A DNA stretch of 42,595 nt from Deltaproteobacteria bacterium. GTDB lineage: Bacteria > Desulfobacterota > Desulfuromonadia > Geobacterales > Pseudopelobacteraceae. The notes below the pieces were generated by a model. That model did not search any database and was not told the DNA's origin. It worked only from the letters and a program-made list of their open reading frames with translations. The stretch covers positions 1-42,595 of the forward strand of contig JAJYBH010000012.1 in assembly GCA_021779135.1 (NCBI GenBank), read 5' to 3'. Positions 25,491-33,137 of this stretch are shown here, piece by piece. The translations under genes and the position numbers were made by a program. Every line of letters begins with the position of its first letter. Positions within the stretch are counted from its first letter, which is position 1.

Positions 25491-26170
25491 TTTTCCACGT
25501 CAAAATCCAGGTGCGGCAGCAGATCGGTCTTGTTGAGCAGCATGACCGACGAGTTATGGAACATCTGCGGATATTTGAGCGGTTTGTCTTCGCCCTCGGT
25601 GGTCGAGAGGACCACCACCTTGTGCTGTTCCCCCAGGTCAAAGGAGGCCGGGCAGACCAGGTTGCCGACATTTTCAATCATCAGTATGTCGAGTCTGTCC
25701 AGATCAAAACCCTCGGTGCCGTGCATGATCTGGTGGGCATCCAGGTGGCAGCCGGCGCCGGTGTTGACCTGGCGCACCGCAACGCCGGTGGCGGCGATCC
25801 GTTGGGCATCGTTGTCGGTCTGCTGGTCGCCTTCGATGACCGAAAACCTGTATATCCCGGACAGGTCCCGCAGGGTGCGCTCCAGCAGGGTTGTTTTGCC
25901 GGAGCCGGGAGAGCTGACCAGATTGAGAACAAAGATGCCTTTATCCTTGAACAGGGCCCGGTTGAAGGCCGCCAGCCGGTTGTTCTTGGCGAGGATGTCC
26001 TCCTCGATGGCGATGACGGTGCGCTTGCCGCCTTTGTGAAGGCGGTCATGCCCGTGATCATGTGTAAGGTCGTGCGAATGGTCATGTCCATGGTGAGAAT
26101 GTTCGCTGCCATCATGGTCATGGACATGGTCGAGCAGTTCGTCGGGACCGCAGCCGCAGGTTGTGCACAT
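25373..26170 (-). CDS. hypB: Hydrogenase nickel incorporation GTPase HypB
   Basis: This 265-residue protein delivers nickel to [NiFe]-hydrogenase with HypA. The N-terminus MCTTCGCG is the high-affinity CxxCGC nickel site, followed by a His-rich nickel-storage stretch (about 15-45). The P-loop is SSPGSGKTT at 86-94. Further GTPase features are IEGDQQTDNDAQRI, the metal-site GAGCHLDAHQI, DILMIENVGNLVCPA and NKTDLLP. The ATG at 26170 has AGGAG 8 bases upstream; the reading from 26230 would run into the PIN gene. It is the first hyp gene here; hypA is not present next to it. Confidence 0.97.
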   Translation of the reverse strand: MCTTCGCGPDELLDHVHDHDGSEHSHHGHDHSHDLTHDHGHDRLHKGGKRTVIAIEEDILAKNNRLAAFNRALFKDKGIFVLNLVSSPGSGKTTLLERTLRDLSGIYRFSVIEGDQQTDNDAQRIAATGVAVRQVNTGAGCHLDAHQIMHGTEGFDLDRLDILMIENVGNLVCPASFDLGEQHKVVVLSTTEGEDKPLKYPQMFHNSSVMLLNKTDLLPHLDFDVEKCKGYARRVNPALIIFEVSARTGQGMEAWYRWLGEGVAR

Positions 26171-26220
26171 GGGGTTTCTCCTGTCTTTGATATTCAAAGT
26201 AAAACTAGCAGGTTCCTGCA

Positions 26221-26643
26221 TCAGCTGCAAGCGAGTATACTCATGAGGAACTCAGCGACAGTCTGCACGATCATGCCGCCGCACAGATTGGGATTGTTCA
26301 TAAGCGGGCCGAAGTGCTTGATATCTCCGGTCAGCAAATGTGTTGCACGACAGTAAACGGCAGCTGCGAAAATAGGCGCATCCTTGGCAGGCAGGTTTTC
26401 AGGATAATCGGCGGGCGGGTTAGTGACAGGCACGACAGTTATGCTCTTTATGAGGTGCTTGAAACCAGTTAAACTTCCGGGATATTTTGCGCTGATATTC
26501 CGCTCGGCTTCTTCACGGGCATAGGCACTGGTAAAGAGTTTTAACGAGTTAGCAGCAGCAAGTTGCATCAATAAGGCTGCCTTGCCGTGGGGATTGTGGG
26601 CAGCGGTAAAGAGCACATTGGCGTCCAGGAATACACGTTGCAT
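26221..26643 (-). CDS. PIN-domain toxin (putative ribonuclease)
   Basis: This 140-residue protein resembles PIN-domain toxins. Acidic residues in the expected order are Asp7 (VFLDANV), Glu44/45 (AREEAE), Asp88 (PAKDAPIFAAA) and Asp107 (LLTGDIKHF). These would bind metal and cut RNA. The gene starts 5 bases after the stop of an AbrB/MazE-like gene, the normal layout of a type II toxin-antitoxin module, so antitoxin binding is expected. It ends 50 bases before the hypB start on the same strand. Toxicity and target are not shown by the sequence. Confidence 0.82.
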   Translation of the reverse strand: MQRVFLDANVLFTAAHNPHGKAALLMQLAAANSLKLFTSAYAREEAERNISAKYPGSLTGFKHLIKSITVVPVTNPPADYPENLPAKDAPIFAAAVYCRATHLLTGDIKHFGPLMNNPNLCGGMIVQTVAEFLMSILACS

Positions 26644-26648
26644 AGTGA

Positions 26649-26891
26649 TCAGGCCAGACGCTTGAGAATAGCAGATCGCTCGCTGTCATCCAGGCGATCT
26701 TCGGCGTCCCACTGGGCGATCTGGCTATCGGTATACATCTCGATCTCAAGCACCGCAGCCGGTTTGATGACAAGTTCGTTGTTGTGTTCTTCCAGGATGA
26801 CGGCGCCGCCGCACTGCAGGCCAAAGCGTTTGCGAAGAGCAGCCGGGAGCGTAAGTTGACCACGATTTGATACAAGAACCGTTTGTTGCAT
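26649..26891 (-). CDS. AbrB/MazE-family antitoxin
   Basis: This 80-residue protein starts with a SpoVT-AbrB swapped-hairpin DNA-binding domain (VLVSNRGQLTLPAALRKRFGL). It continues with a short acidic C-terminal tail (QWDAEDRLDDSERSAIL) suited to binding the toxin. It should repress its own operon and neutralise the PIN protein encoded 5 bases downstream. A near-ideal ribosome site (AGGAGGT) lies 6-7 bases before the ATG at 26891 and a strong promoter candidate just before that. Confidence 0.87.
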   Translation of the reverse strand: MQQTVLVSNRGQLTLPAALRKRFGLQCGGAVILEEHNNELVIKPAAVLEIEMYTDSQIAQWDAEDRLDDSERSAILKRLA

Positions 26892-27203
26892 GGCGTACCT
26901 CCTGATTGCAGAATATCGGAATTTCAGTAATACGTCAATGCAACATTACAAGGCATGACCTGTCCGGGAGGAAACTGGTGCCTCGCAGAGTTCCTAACCG
27001 CTGATAGGCAAAAGAGGCCGGTTTTTTTTATGCGCCACTCAAGGGCGCTTGGTTCTCGGTTTTATGGGTTGTCTAATCTCTTTTGTAAGAAACTGGCGAA
27101 ACCGGCAGAGAATCGGTTTTTCCTTCACGTTACCAAGCTGGTGCTTGCAGGGCCATTGCGTTACGTAGCGGGAGCAACGTAACGAGAAAAAAGCGCATAT
27201 ACT
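26892..27203. other. 312-base intergenic region between the ABC exporter and the antitoxin gene
   Basis: It holds the antitoxin promoter (26910-26938) and a perfect 7-bp inverted repeat (CGTTACG at 27159-27165, CGTAACG at 27178-27184) near the end of the ABC gene. A plus-strand open frame of 75 codons (26955-27182) has no ribosome site or recognisable content and is not called. There is no further structure that I can interpret. Confidence 0.6.
26910..26938 (-). promoter_or_regulatory. Near-consensus sigma-70 promoter of the antitoxin-toxin (and possibly hyp) genes
   Basis: On the minus strand TTGACG (26938-26933) and TATTCT (26915-26910) are 17 bases apart, with the AGGAGGT ribosome site at 26903-26897. 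The -10 lies so close to the antitoxin start that the leader would be only about 12 bases. No separate good promoter was seen in the 50 bases before hypB, so readthrough into hyp is possible. Confidence 0.6.
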
Positions 27204-29009
27204 TTATGTGAACTGGAGCTGGTGAAGCCGATAGTAGGAACCCTGCAGTTCCATCAGCTCCTCGTGTGTGCCCTCTTCCTCTTTGCGGGCCCGATGGATT
27301 ACCACGATCCGGTCCGCATCCTGGATGGTTGACAGCCGGTGGGCAACAACCAGCGAGGTGCGCCCCTGCATGAGAGCCCTGATCCCCTGCTGGATCATCT
27401 GCTCCGCGGCGGAATCCACGCTGGCGGTAGCCTCGTCCAGAACGAGGATCTCGGGATCAAAGGCCACGGCGCGGGCAAAGGAGATCAGCTGCTTTTCACC
27501 GGTGGAGAAGTTGTTGCCCCGCTCCAGGACCTCTTCATCATAACCGTGTGGCAGGCGGTCGATAAAGGTGTCGGCCCCGACGCTGGCGGCCGCCACGCGG
27601 ACCCGGGCGCGCGCGGCTTCGTCACCCAGGCAGATATTGAATTCCACGCTGCCGGCGAACAGACAGGGATCCTGAAGGACGATGCCGATGCGGCGGCGCA
27701 GGATGGGCAGCGGCAAAGAACGGATATCGGAGCCGTCAACGAGGATGCTGCCGTCATCGACTTCGTACATACGCGTGAGCAGGCGTGTGATGGTGGTCTT
27801 GCCGCCGCCGCTTTCACCCACCAGGGCGATCCGTTCGCCGCGCCGGATGGTCAGGTCAAGGTTTTCCAGGGCGTTTTCGTTGTCACGATAGGCAAAGGAG
27901 ACATTCCGGAACTCGATCAGGGGCGCGGTTGCCCCCCCCCGCATGCCGGCGGATTGGATGCTGTCACCTTGATCCTCGTGTCCGGGTACCAGGGTCCGCG
28001 CCCTGTCCGCCGGTGTGTCCAGCAGCGCGAAAATCCTCTCCAGCGCGGCCATGGCGCCCTGCATGACGGAATATTTGGCCGACAGGTCCCGAATCGGGGT
28101 GAAGAACTTTTCGATGTACTGGATAAACGCCACCAGCACCCCGAAGGTCAGGGCGCCCTTGACGATCTCGCCGCCGCCATACCAGATGATCAGCGCCACG
28201 GCGACCGAAGACAGCGCCTCGACGATGGCATAGAGCGAGGCATCCCAGAAAATTACCGGCATGTTGGCGTCCCGGTAGGAGGCGTTCAGTTCGCTGAAGC
28301 GGCGTTCTTCGTCCTTTTGGCGGTTGAATACCTGAATAATGGACATCCCGCCGATACTCTCGGCCAGAAAGGAATTGAGCCGGGCCAGCCGGGCCCGCAC
28401 CTCGCGGAATGACTGGCGCATCCTGCGGCGGAAGGTGTAGGCCACGTAGCCCAAAAGCGGTAGTACGGAAAAGGTGACCAGGGAAAGTTTCGGATTCATC
28501 CAGAGCATGACCGACACAATCCCGGCCAGGAGCAGGATATCCCCTACGATAGTGATGATGCCCGAAGCGAACATCTCGCCCAATACCTCTACATCGCTGG
28601 TCAGGCGGGTAACCGCGCTGCCGGTCGGTACATGGTCGAACCAGGATACCGGCAGATTCAGGACGTGTTGGAAGAGCTCCTTGCGCATGTCCGCCATGAC
28701 GCGCTGCCCGACAGACTGGAGCAGGAAAACCTCGATAAAGGAGAGCAGTGATTCTATCAGCAGGATTCCCGAAAAGGCCAGGGCAATGGTTCCCAGTCCT
28801 TCCATTCTGCCGGTGGTGATGTGGCCGTCGATGGCCAGTTTGATGATCCAGGGCTGGGCCAGGCGGCAGGCCGCCACCAGGGGCAGGATCACCAGTACAA
28901 TAGTGATCGAAGCTCGGTATGGCGACACATAGCGGGCAAAACGCGCCAGAATGCGCGCGTCATAGGCCTTGCCGGCTATTTCCTCTTCGTAGATCCCGCC
29001 GTGGTGCAT
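27204..29009 (-). CDS. MsbA-like ABC exporter (fused TMD-NBD half transporter)
   Basis: This 601-residue protein has an ABC exporter transmembrane domain with six predicted helices (about 30-320) and a nucleotide-binding domain (about 365-595). NBD motifs: Walker A GESGGGKTT, Q-loop IVLQDPCLF, ABC signature FSTGEKQLISFARA, Walker B ILVLDEATAS with the catalytic Glu present, and the H-loop His in VVAHRLS. The signature departs from LSGGQ. It should work as a homodimer, or with another half transporter, exporting a lipid, glycolipid or hydrophobic compound. No partner gene is adjacent. GAGG precedes the ATG at 29009. The Sec/lipid-A MsbA identity is not proven, so no gene symbol is given. Confidence 0.92.
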   Translation of the reverse strand: MHHGGIYEEEIAGKAYDARILARFARYVSPYRASITIVLVILPLVAACRLAQPWIIKLAIDGHITTGRMEGLGTIALAFSGILLIESLLSFIEVFLLQSVGQRVMADMRKELFQHVLNLPVSWFDHVPTGSAVTRLTSDVEVLGEMFASGIITIVGDILLLAGIVSVMLWMNPKLSLVTFSVLPLLGYVAYTFRRRMRQSFREVRARLARLNSFLAESIGGMSIIQVFNRQKDEERRFSELNASYRDANMPVIFWDASLYAIVEALSSVAVALIIWYGGGEIVKGALTFGVLVAFIQYIEKFFTPIRDLSAKYSVMQGAMAALERIFALLDTPADRARTLVPGHEDQGDSIQSAGMRGGATAPLIEFRNVSFAYRDNENALENLDLTIRRGERIALVGESGGGKTTITRLLTRMYEVDDGSILVDGSDIRSLPLPILRRRIGIVLQDPCLFAGSVEFNICLGDEAARARVRVAAASVGADTFIDRLPHGYDEEVLERGNNFSTGEKQLISFARAVAFDPEILVLDEATASVDSAAEQMIQQGIRALMQGRTSLVVAHRLSTIQDADRIVVIHRARKEEEGTHEELMELQGSYYRLHQLQFT

Positions 29010-29025
29010 GTGGATTCCTCATGTA

Positions 29026-29150
29026 ATTCCAATTCCAAATCAAAGCGCTATCTTCGTTGGCTCGTCTTCGGCTCCTCAACATACTGATTGTATGCCTTCG
29101 TCGCCTCAATCCTCGCCGCCTTGATTTCATCTTCGATTTGAAATTGGAAT
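29026..29150. repeat. 125-base palindromic element with 16-bp terminal inverted repeats
   Basis: The left end (29026-29041, starting ATTCCAATTCC) and right end (29135-29150, starting GATTTGAAATT) are inverted copies matching at 15 of 16 positions. The interior has a small central hairpin, CATAC...GTATG, around 29085. It lies in the gap between priA and the ABC gene. No open frame is present. This resembles a MITE- or REP-like non-autonomous element; copy number cannot be judged from this window. Confidence 0.6.
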
Positions 29151-29238
29151 AAATTGTATCAGACCATACCAGATTCGCGGAAACTTTGAAATAACGACTG
29201 GATTCAGGGTCGCTCGTGGCTGTCAGCGGTGCAGCGGT

Positions 29239-31476
29239 TCACATCATATCGACCGGGTCAATGTCCATGATCTCGCGGACGGTTGCAGAGGTGTCGCCAC
29301 GGGATTGCCAGGCCGAGACCAGCCGCCGCAGGTCGCCGCGGGTGGGGGATTTGAGCAGGATCTGGCGGCGGAAACGGCCGCGCAGGCGGTAGAGCGGAGC
29401 CGGGGCCGGGCCGAGGATTTCGATGCGCAGGGAGAGTCCCTTTTTCAGTTTAGCCAGCAGCCGTGAGGACGATTCGGCGCGATCTTCGACGGCCTTCTCC
29501 GACGTGCCCGAGAACGACAGGGCCGCCAGGAACGAAAAGGGGGGGTAGCCGGCCTCGCGGCGGAATTCCAGCTCCTGGCGATAGAAGCCTTGGCCGTCAT
29601 GTCCAGCGGCGCACTGGATGGCATAGTGTGACGTGTTGAGCGCCTGGATAATCACCCGGCCGGGCAGTTCGCCCCTTCCGGCCCGTCCGATAACCTGCGA
29701 AAGTAGCTGGTAGGTACGTTCGGCGCTGCGAAAGTCGGGCATGTTCAGGCTGGCCTCTCCGTTGATCACCCCCACCAGGGTGACGCCGGGAAAGTCGTGC
29801 CCCTTGGCGATCATCTGTGTGCCGATCAGGATGTCGTCCGACCGGTCGGCCATGCGCTTCAGCAGCCGTTCGTGGCTGTCCTTGCCGGAAGTGGTGTCGC
29901 TGTCCATGCGCACGATTCCCGCTGTCGGCAGCAACTCGCGCAGGTCGCTTTCCACCCGTTCAGTACCGGCGCCCAGCTCCTTCATCTCCATCGAACCGCA
30001 GGCCGGGCAGACTCCGGGGGCCGGGACGGCATAATCGCAATAGTGGCAGACGCTTTGACGGCGTTGGCGGTGGAAGGTAAGCGTCACCGAACAGTTGGGG
30101 CAGGTGAGCGGTTCACCGCAGTCACCACAGACCAGAAACGTGGCGAATCCCCGCCGGTTGAGAAACACCAAGGATTGCTCGCCGGCCGCCAGGGTCTCTT
30201 CCAGTGCCCGGGCCAGCTGCGGGGATATGGTCTCTTTGATGCCCTTCATTTGTACAACGGTCACCGTCGGCATGGGGCGGTTCTCTACCCGCTCCGTCAG
30301 CGGCAGCAGGGTCAGCTTTCCCCGTTCGACGGCATGCAGGCTGGTAATCAGGGGGGTGGCCGAGCCGAGAACAACCACGGCCTTTTCCAACCTGCCCCGT
30401 ACCAGGGCCAGGTCACGGGCGTTGTAGCGCAGCCCCTCGGCCTGCTTGAAGGATGCCTCGTGCTCCTCGTCGACCACGATGATCCCGATCCGCTCCAGCG
30501 GGGCGAAGAGCGCCGAACGAGCGCCGATCACGATACGGGCCAGACCGCGCCGGATACGACGCCACTCGTCGTAGCGCTCGCCGTCTGACAGGGCGCTGTG
30601 CAGGACGGCGATGCCGCTCTCGAAGCGGGCGCGGAAGCGGCGCACCAGTTGCGGGGTCAGAGATATCTCCGGTACCAGCACCAGGGCGTTGGCGCCCTGC
30701 TCAAGTGCGTGGGCGATGGCTTGCAGGTAGACCTCGGTCTTGCCGCTGCCGGTCACGCCATGCAGCAGAAAGGGGGTGAAAATTCCGCTGTCGAGTGCTG
30801 CGGAGACGTGCTGCAGGGCACCTTCCTGCTGGCTGTTGAGCACCCGGGGGGTGTCACGTTCGAAGGGCTCTTCACCGAAAGGGTTCCGGTATACCTCGCG
30901 CTCCTCCATCTGCACCAGGCCGAGCTCTTCCAGCCTCTTCAACTGCGGAGAACACTGGCCGAAGCGCCGCCTCAGGTCGCCGGCCGGCACGTCGCCCGCC
31001 TCGCGGATCACCTCCAGTATTTCGATCGCCTTGCTGCCCGGTTGCCGCCCGGCTTCGACCGCGGCGACCGGGCGGTAGAAGCGCTCCCGCTTGATGCTCC
31101 GGCCGCCGCTGATTGTGCTGTCAGTCCCCGCGTTGCCTTTGTTCGACTGCAGGTTGATTCCGGCCGGCAGTGCCGTCTTGAGCACCTCGCCCAGAGGATA
31201 CAGATAATATGAGGCAATCCAGCGGAAGAATTCCAGCTCGTTGTCTGTCCAGAGCGGGTCCGAGTCCAGCACGTCGATGATATCCTTGAGCTTGCTGTCG
31301 GAGGCCTCGATATACCCGAGAATGTAACCGGTCAGCCTGCGGTGACCGAAAGGGATGAACACCCGGTGTCCGGGCCGGGCGCGATCAACAAGATGGGTTG
31401 GGACGCGGTAGTGGAAGGTCTTGTCCAGATGGACGGCGACGGCGACTTCGACGACTGTTGGCGGGGATGGTGACAT
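29239..31476 (-). CDS. priA: Primosomal replication-restart helicase PriA
   Basis: This 745-residue protein is a complete PriA. The N-terminal 3'-DNA-binding domain (VAVAVHLDKTFHYRVP, GHRVFIPFGHR) is followed by helicase domain 1 with Walker A GVTGSGKTEVY and the DEEH box VVDEEHEASFKQ. Eight zinc-binding cysteines come next (CGDC, CPNC, CHYC and CPAC), then helicase domain 2 with GTQMIAKGHDFPGVTLVG and QVIGRAGRG, and the C-terminal domain. It reloads the replisome at stalled forks. The ATG at 31476 is preferred; a GTG at 31521 would add 15 residues. Neither has a strong ribosome site. No replication genes are adjacent. Confidence 0.96.
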   Translation of the reverse strand: MSPSPPTVVEVAVAVHLDKTFHYRVPTHLVDRARPGHRVFIPFGHRRLTGYILGYIEASDSKLKDIIDVLDSDPLWTDNELEFFRWIASYYLYPLGEVLKTALPAGINLQSNKGNAGTDSTISGGRSIKRERFYRPVAAVEAGRQPGSKAIEILEVIREAGDVPAGDLRRRFGQCSPQLKRLEELGLVQMEEREVYRNPFGEEPFERDTPRVLNSQQEGALQHVSAALDSGIFTPFLLHGVTGSGKTEVYLQAIAHALEQGANALVLVPEISLTPQLVRRFRARFESGIAVLHSALSDGERYDEWRRIRRGLARIVIGARSALFAPLERIGIIVVDEEHEASFKQAEGLRYNARDLALVRGRLEKAVVVLGSATPLITSLHAVERGKLTLLPLTERVENRPMPTVTVVQMKGIKETISPQLARALEETLAAGEQSLVFLNRRGFATFLVCGDCGEPLTCPNCSVTLTFHRQRRQSVCHYCDYAVPAPGVCPACGSMEMKELGAGTERVESDLRELLPTAGIVRMDSDTTSGKDSHERLLKRMADRSDDILIGTQMIAKGHDFPGVTLVGVINGEASLNMPDFRSAERTYQLLSQVIGRAGRGELPGRVIIQALNTSHYAIQCAAGHDGQGFYRQELEFRREAGYPPFSFLAALSFSGTSEKAVEDRAESSSRLLAKLKKGLSLRIEILGPAPAPLYRLRGRFRRQILLKSPTRGDLRRLVSAWQSRGDTSATVREIMDIDPVDMM

Positions 31477-31562
31477 GCAATGGTGATAGCAGAGCGCTGG
31501 CGGGATGTAAAGAGGAAGCACGGCAAACAGGCAAGGGGATGGAGCTAGATCCCCATTACCGA

Positions 31563-31772
31563 TTACCAGTACTTTTTGGGCGGTTCGGTCTTACCCATGT
31601 GTGTGATTTCGCCATCGATGATCTTGAACATATCGCCAGCCTCGGTGGTCCATTCGTCACCCTCTTGCGGTGGATTGGGAAAAGAACGATGCCCCAGAAA
31701 CATTTCTTCATCACCGATGTATCCGAACCAGTCCAGCGAACCGGTCATCCAGATTTTCGTTTTCAGCTCCAT
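31563..31772 (-). CDS. Small protein of unknown function
   Basis: This 69-residue soluble protein starts MELKTKIWMTGSLDWFGYIG and ends in GKTEPPKKYW. I do not recognise a domain. It is rich in acidic and aromatic residues, with no signal peptide, Cys or membrane segment. An AAGGA ribosome site lies 8 bases upstream of the ATG at 31772, which supports real translation. It sits between a repeat element and priA, with an 86-base gap to the latter. Function unknown. Confidence 0.65.
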   Translation of the reverse strand: MELKTKIWMTGSLDWFGYIGDEEMFLGHRSFPNPPQEGDEWTTEAGDMFKIIDGEITHMGKTEPPKKYW

Positions 31773-31784
31773 GTAAATGTCCTT

Positions 31785-31854
31785 GTAGGGGCAATCCTTG
31801 TGATTGCCCGGATGTTATTGTTGCCGGCATGGCGAATACAAGATTCGCCCCTAC
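31785..31854. repeat. 70-base palindromic repeat with GTAGGGGC termini, overlapping the nspC stop
   Basis: GTAGGGGC (31785-31792) and GCCCCTAC (31847-31854) are perfect terminal inverted repeats. Each end also folds alone: GGGCAATC pairs with GATTGCCC, and GGCGAAT with ATTCGCC. Such double-hairpin elements with TAGGGGC ends are recurrent intergenic repeats in many bacterial genomes. The stop codon of the adjacent decarboxylase gene (31851-31853) lies inside the right terminus. Confidence 0.7.
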
Positions 31855-32999
31855 GATAAACGGTTTTTGAAATCCCCGTAGCCGAAGCTGCGAATCACCT
31901 TCAGTTCACCGGTCTCAGGCTCCCAGGTGGCGATGTGCGGGTGCTGGATGCCGTTGAAGGTGGTGGTCTTGACCATGGTGTAGTGGGCCATGTCCTCGAA
32001 GGCCAGCCGGTCGCCAACCTTCAGCGGTTGCTCGAAGGACCAGTCGCCGATGATGTCCCCCGCCAGGCAGGACGGCCCCCCCAGTCGGTAGGTGTAGGCC
32101 TTCTCGCCAGGGTCGAATCCGCCGGTTATTCCGGGGCGGTAGGGCATCTCCAGGATGTCCGGCATGTGGCAGGTGGCCGAGACGTCCAGGATGGCGATCT
32201 CCATGCCGTTGTTGACGATGTCCAGCACCTCGCCGACCAGGATGCCGGTGCCGATGGCTACCGCCTCACCCGGTTCCAGGTAGACAGTCAGGTTGTATTT
32301 TTCACGGAAATACCTGACCAGTTCCACCAGTCCGTCGATGTCGTACCCCTCGCGGGTGATGTGGTGGCCGCCCCCCAGGTTGAGCCACTTCATTCCCGGC
32401 AGAAACTCACCGAACTTCTCCTCAAAGACCCGGGCGGTGCGCTCCAGCGGTTCGAAGAGTTGCTCGCAGAGGGTGTGGAAGTGCAGCCCTTCGACTCCGC
32501 TCAGGGAGCGACCTTCGAATTCGGCGCGCGGGATGCCGAGGCGCGAGCAGGGGGCGCAGGGGTCGTAGATGGCAGTGTGTCCCTCAGTATGTTCCGGATT
32601 GACCCGCAGGCCGATGGAGACGCCGCTCTTCTCCCACAGCGGGCGGAAACGCTCCAGCTGGCCAAAGGAGTTGAACACTAGGTGGTTGGAGATCTGCAGC
32701 AGTTCGACGACATCGTTCTCCTTGAAGGCGGCGGCAAAGGAATGCACCTCGCCGCCGAACTCCTCACGCCCCAGACGCGCCTCCCAGGGAGAGCTGGCGC
32801 AGACCCCCTGCAGCGTTTCCCGGATGATGGGGAAGACGCTCCACATGGAGAAGGCCTTCATGGCCATCAGGATCCTGGCGCCGCTGCGCTTTTGCACGCT
32901 ATCCAGGATAGACAAATTATGTCGCAGCCGCCCCAGGTCCACCACGTAGGCGGGGGAGGGGGCGAGCTCAAGGATTTTCGGGATGTCGATATTGGTCAA
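31851..32999 (-). CDS. nspC: Carboxynorspermidine/carboxyspermidine decarboxylase
   Basis: This 382-residue PLP enzyme of the alanine-racemase-fold decarboxylases removes the carboxyl group from carboxyspermidine or carboxynorspermidine. The Schiff-base Lys48 is in LMAMKAFSMWS. Further family marks are GLRVNPEHTEGHTAIYDPCAPCSRLG, LHFHTLCEQ, LNLGGGHHITREGYD, YLEPGEAVAIG and DVSATCHMPD. It completes the alternative spermidine route whose dehydrogenase is encoded just upstream. It starts with TTG at 32999; no ATG lies near, and AAAGG is found 13 bases upstream. The last codons and the stop run into a repeat element, so the C-terminus may differ slightly from relatives. Confidence 0.94.
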   Translation of the reverse strand: MTNIDIPKILELAPSPAYVVDLGRLRHNLSILDSVQKRSGARILMAMKAFSMWSVFPIIRETLQGVCASSPWEARLGREEFGGEVHSFAAAFKENDVVELLQISNHLVFNSFGQLERFRPLWEKSGVSIGLRVNPEHTEGHTAIYDPCAPCSRLGIPRAEFEGRSLSGVEGLHFHTLCEQLFEPLERTARVFEEKFGEFLPGMKWLNLGGGHHITREGYDIDGLVELVRYFREKYNLTVYLEPGEAVAIGTGILVGEVLDIVNNGMEIAILDVSATCHMPDILEMPYRPGITGGFDPGEKAYTYRLGGPSCLAGDIIGDWSFEQPLKVGDRLAFEDMAHYTMVKTTTFNGIQHPHIATWEPETGELKVIRSFGYGDFKNRLS

Positions 33000-33018
33000 A
33001 GTCTAAAACCTTTTATCT

Positions 33019-33122
33019 GCCACAGAGGGCACAGAGAAAACACAGTGAGAATCAAAAGAAAAAGGCGCAGGATTTTTAACCCTCAGAAGATATGTTTTTC
33101 GTTACTCTGAGACCTCTGTGGC
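33019..33122. repeat. 104-base element bounded by CCACAGAGG inverted repeats
   Basis: GCCACAGAGGGCACAGAG (33019-33036) and its imperfect inverted copy (33105-33122) match at 15 of 18 positions. The unit fills nearly the whole gap between nspC and the dehydrogenase gene. CCACAGAGG-type repeats are familiar intergenic repeats in many genomes. It would be transcribed and could form a large hairpin between the two cistrons. Confidence 0.6.
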
Positions 33123-33137
33123 TAACAGTCTTTGATA

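Noticed and set aside
26955-27182. Plus-strand open frame of 75 codons
   Set aside because: No ribosome site; it ends in an inverted repeat and shows no family resemblance.
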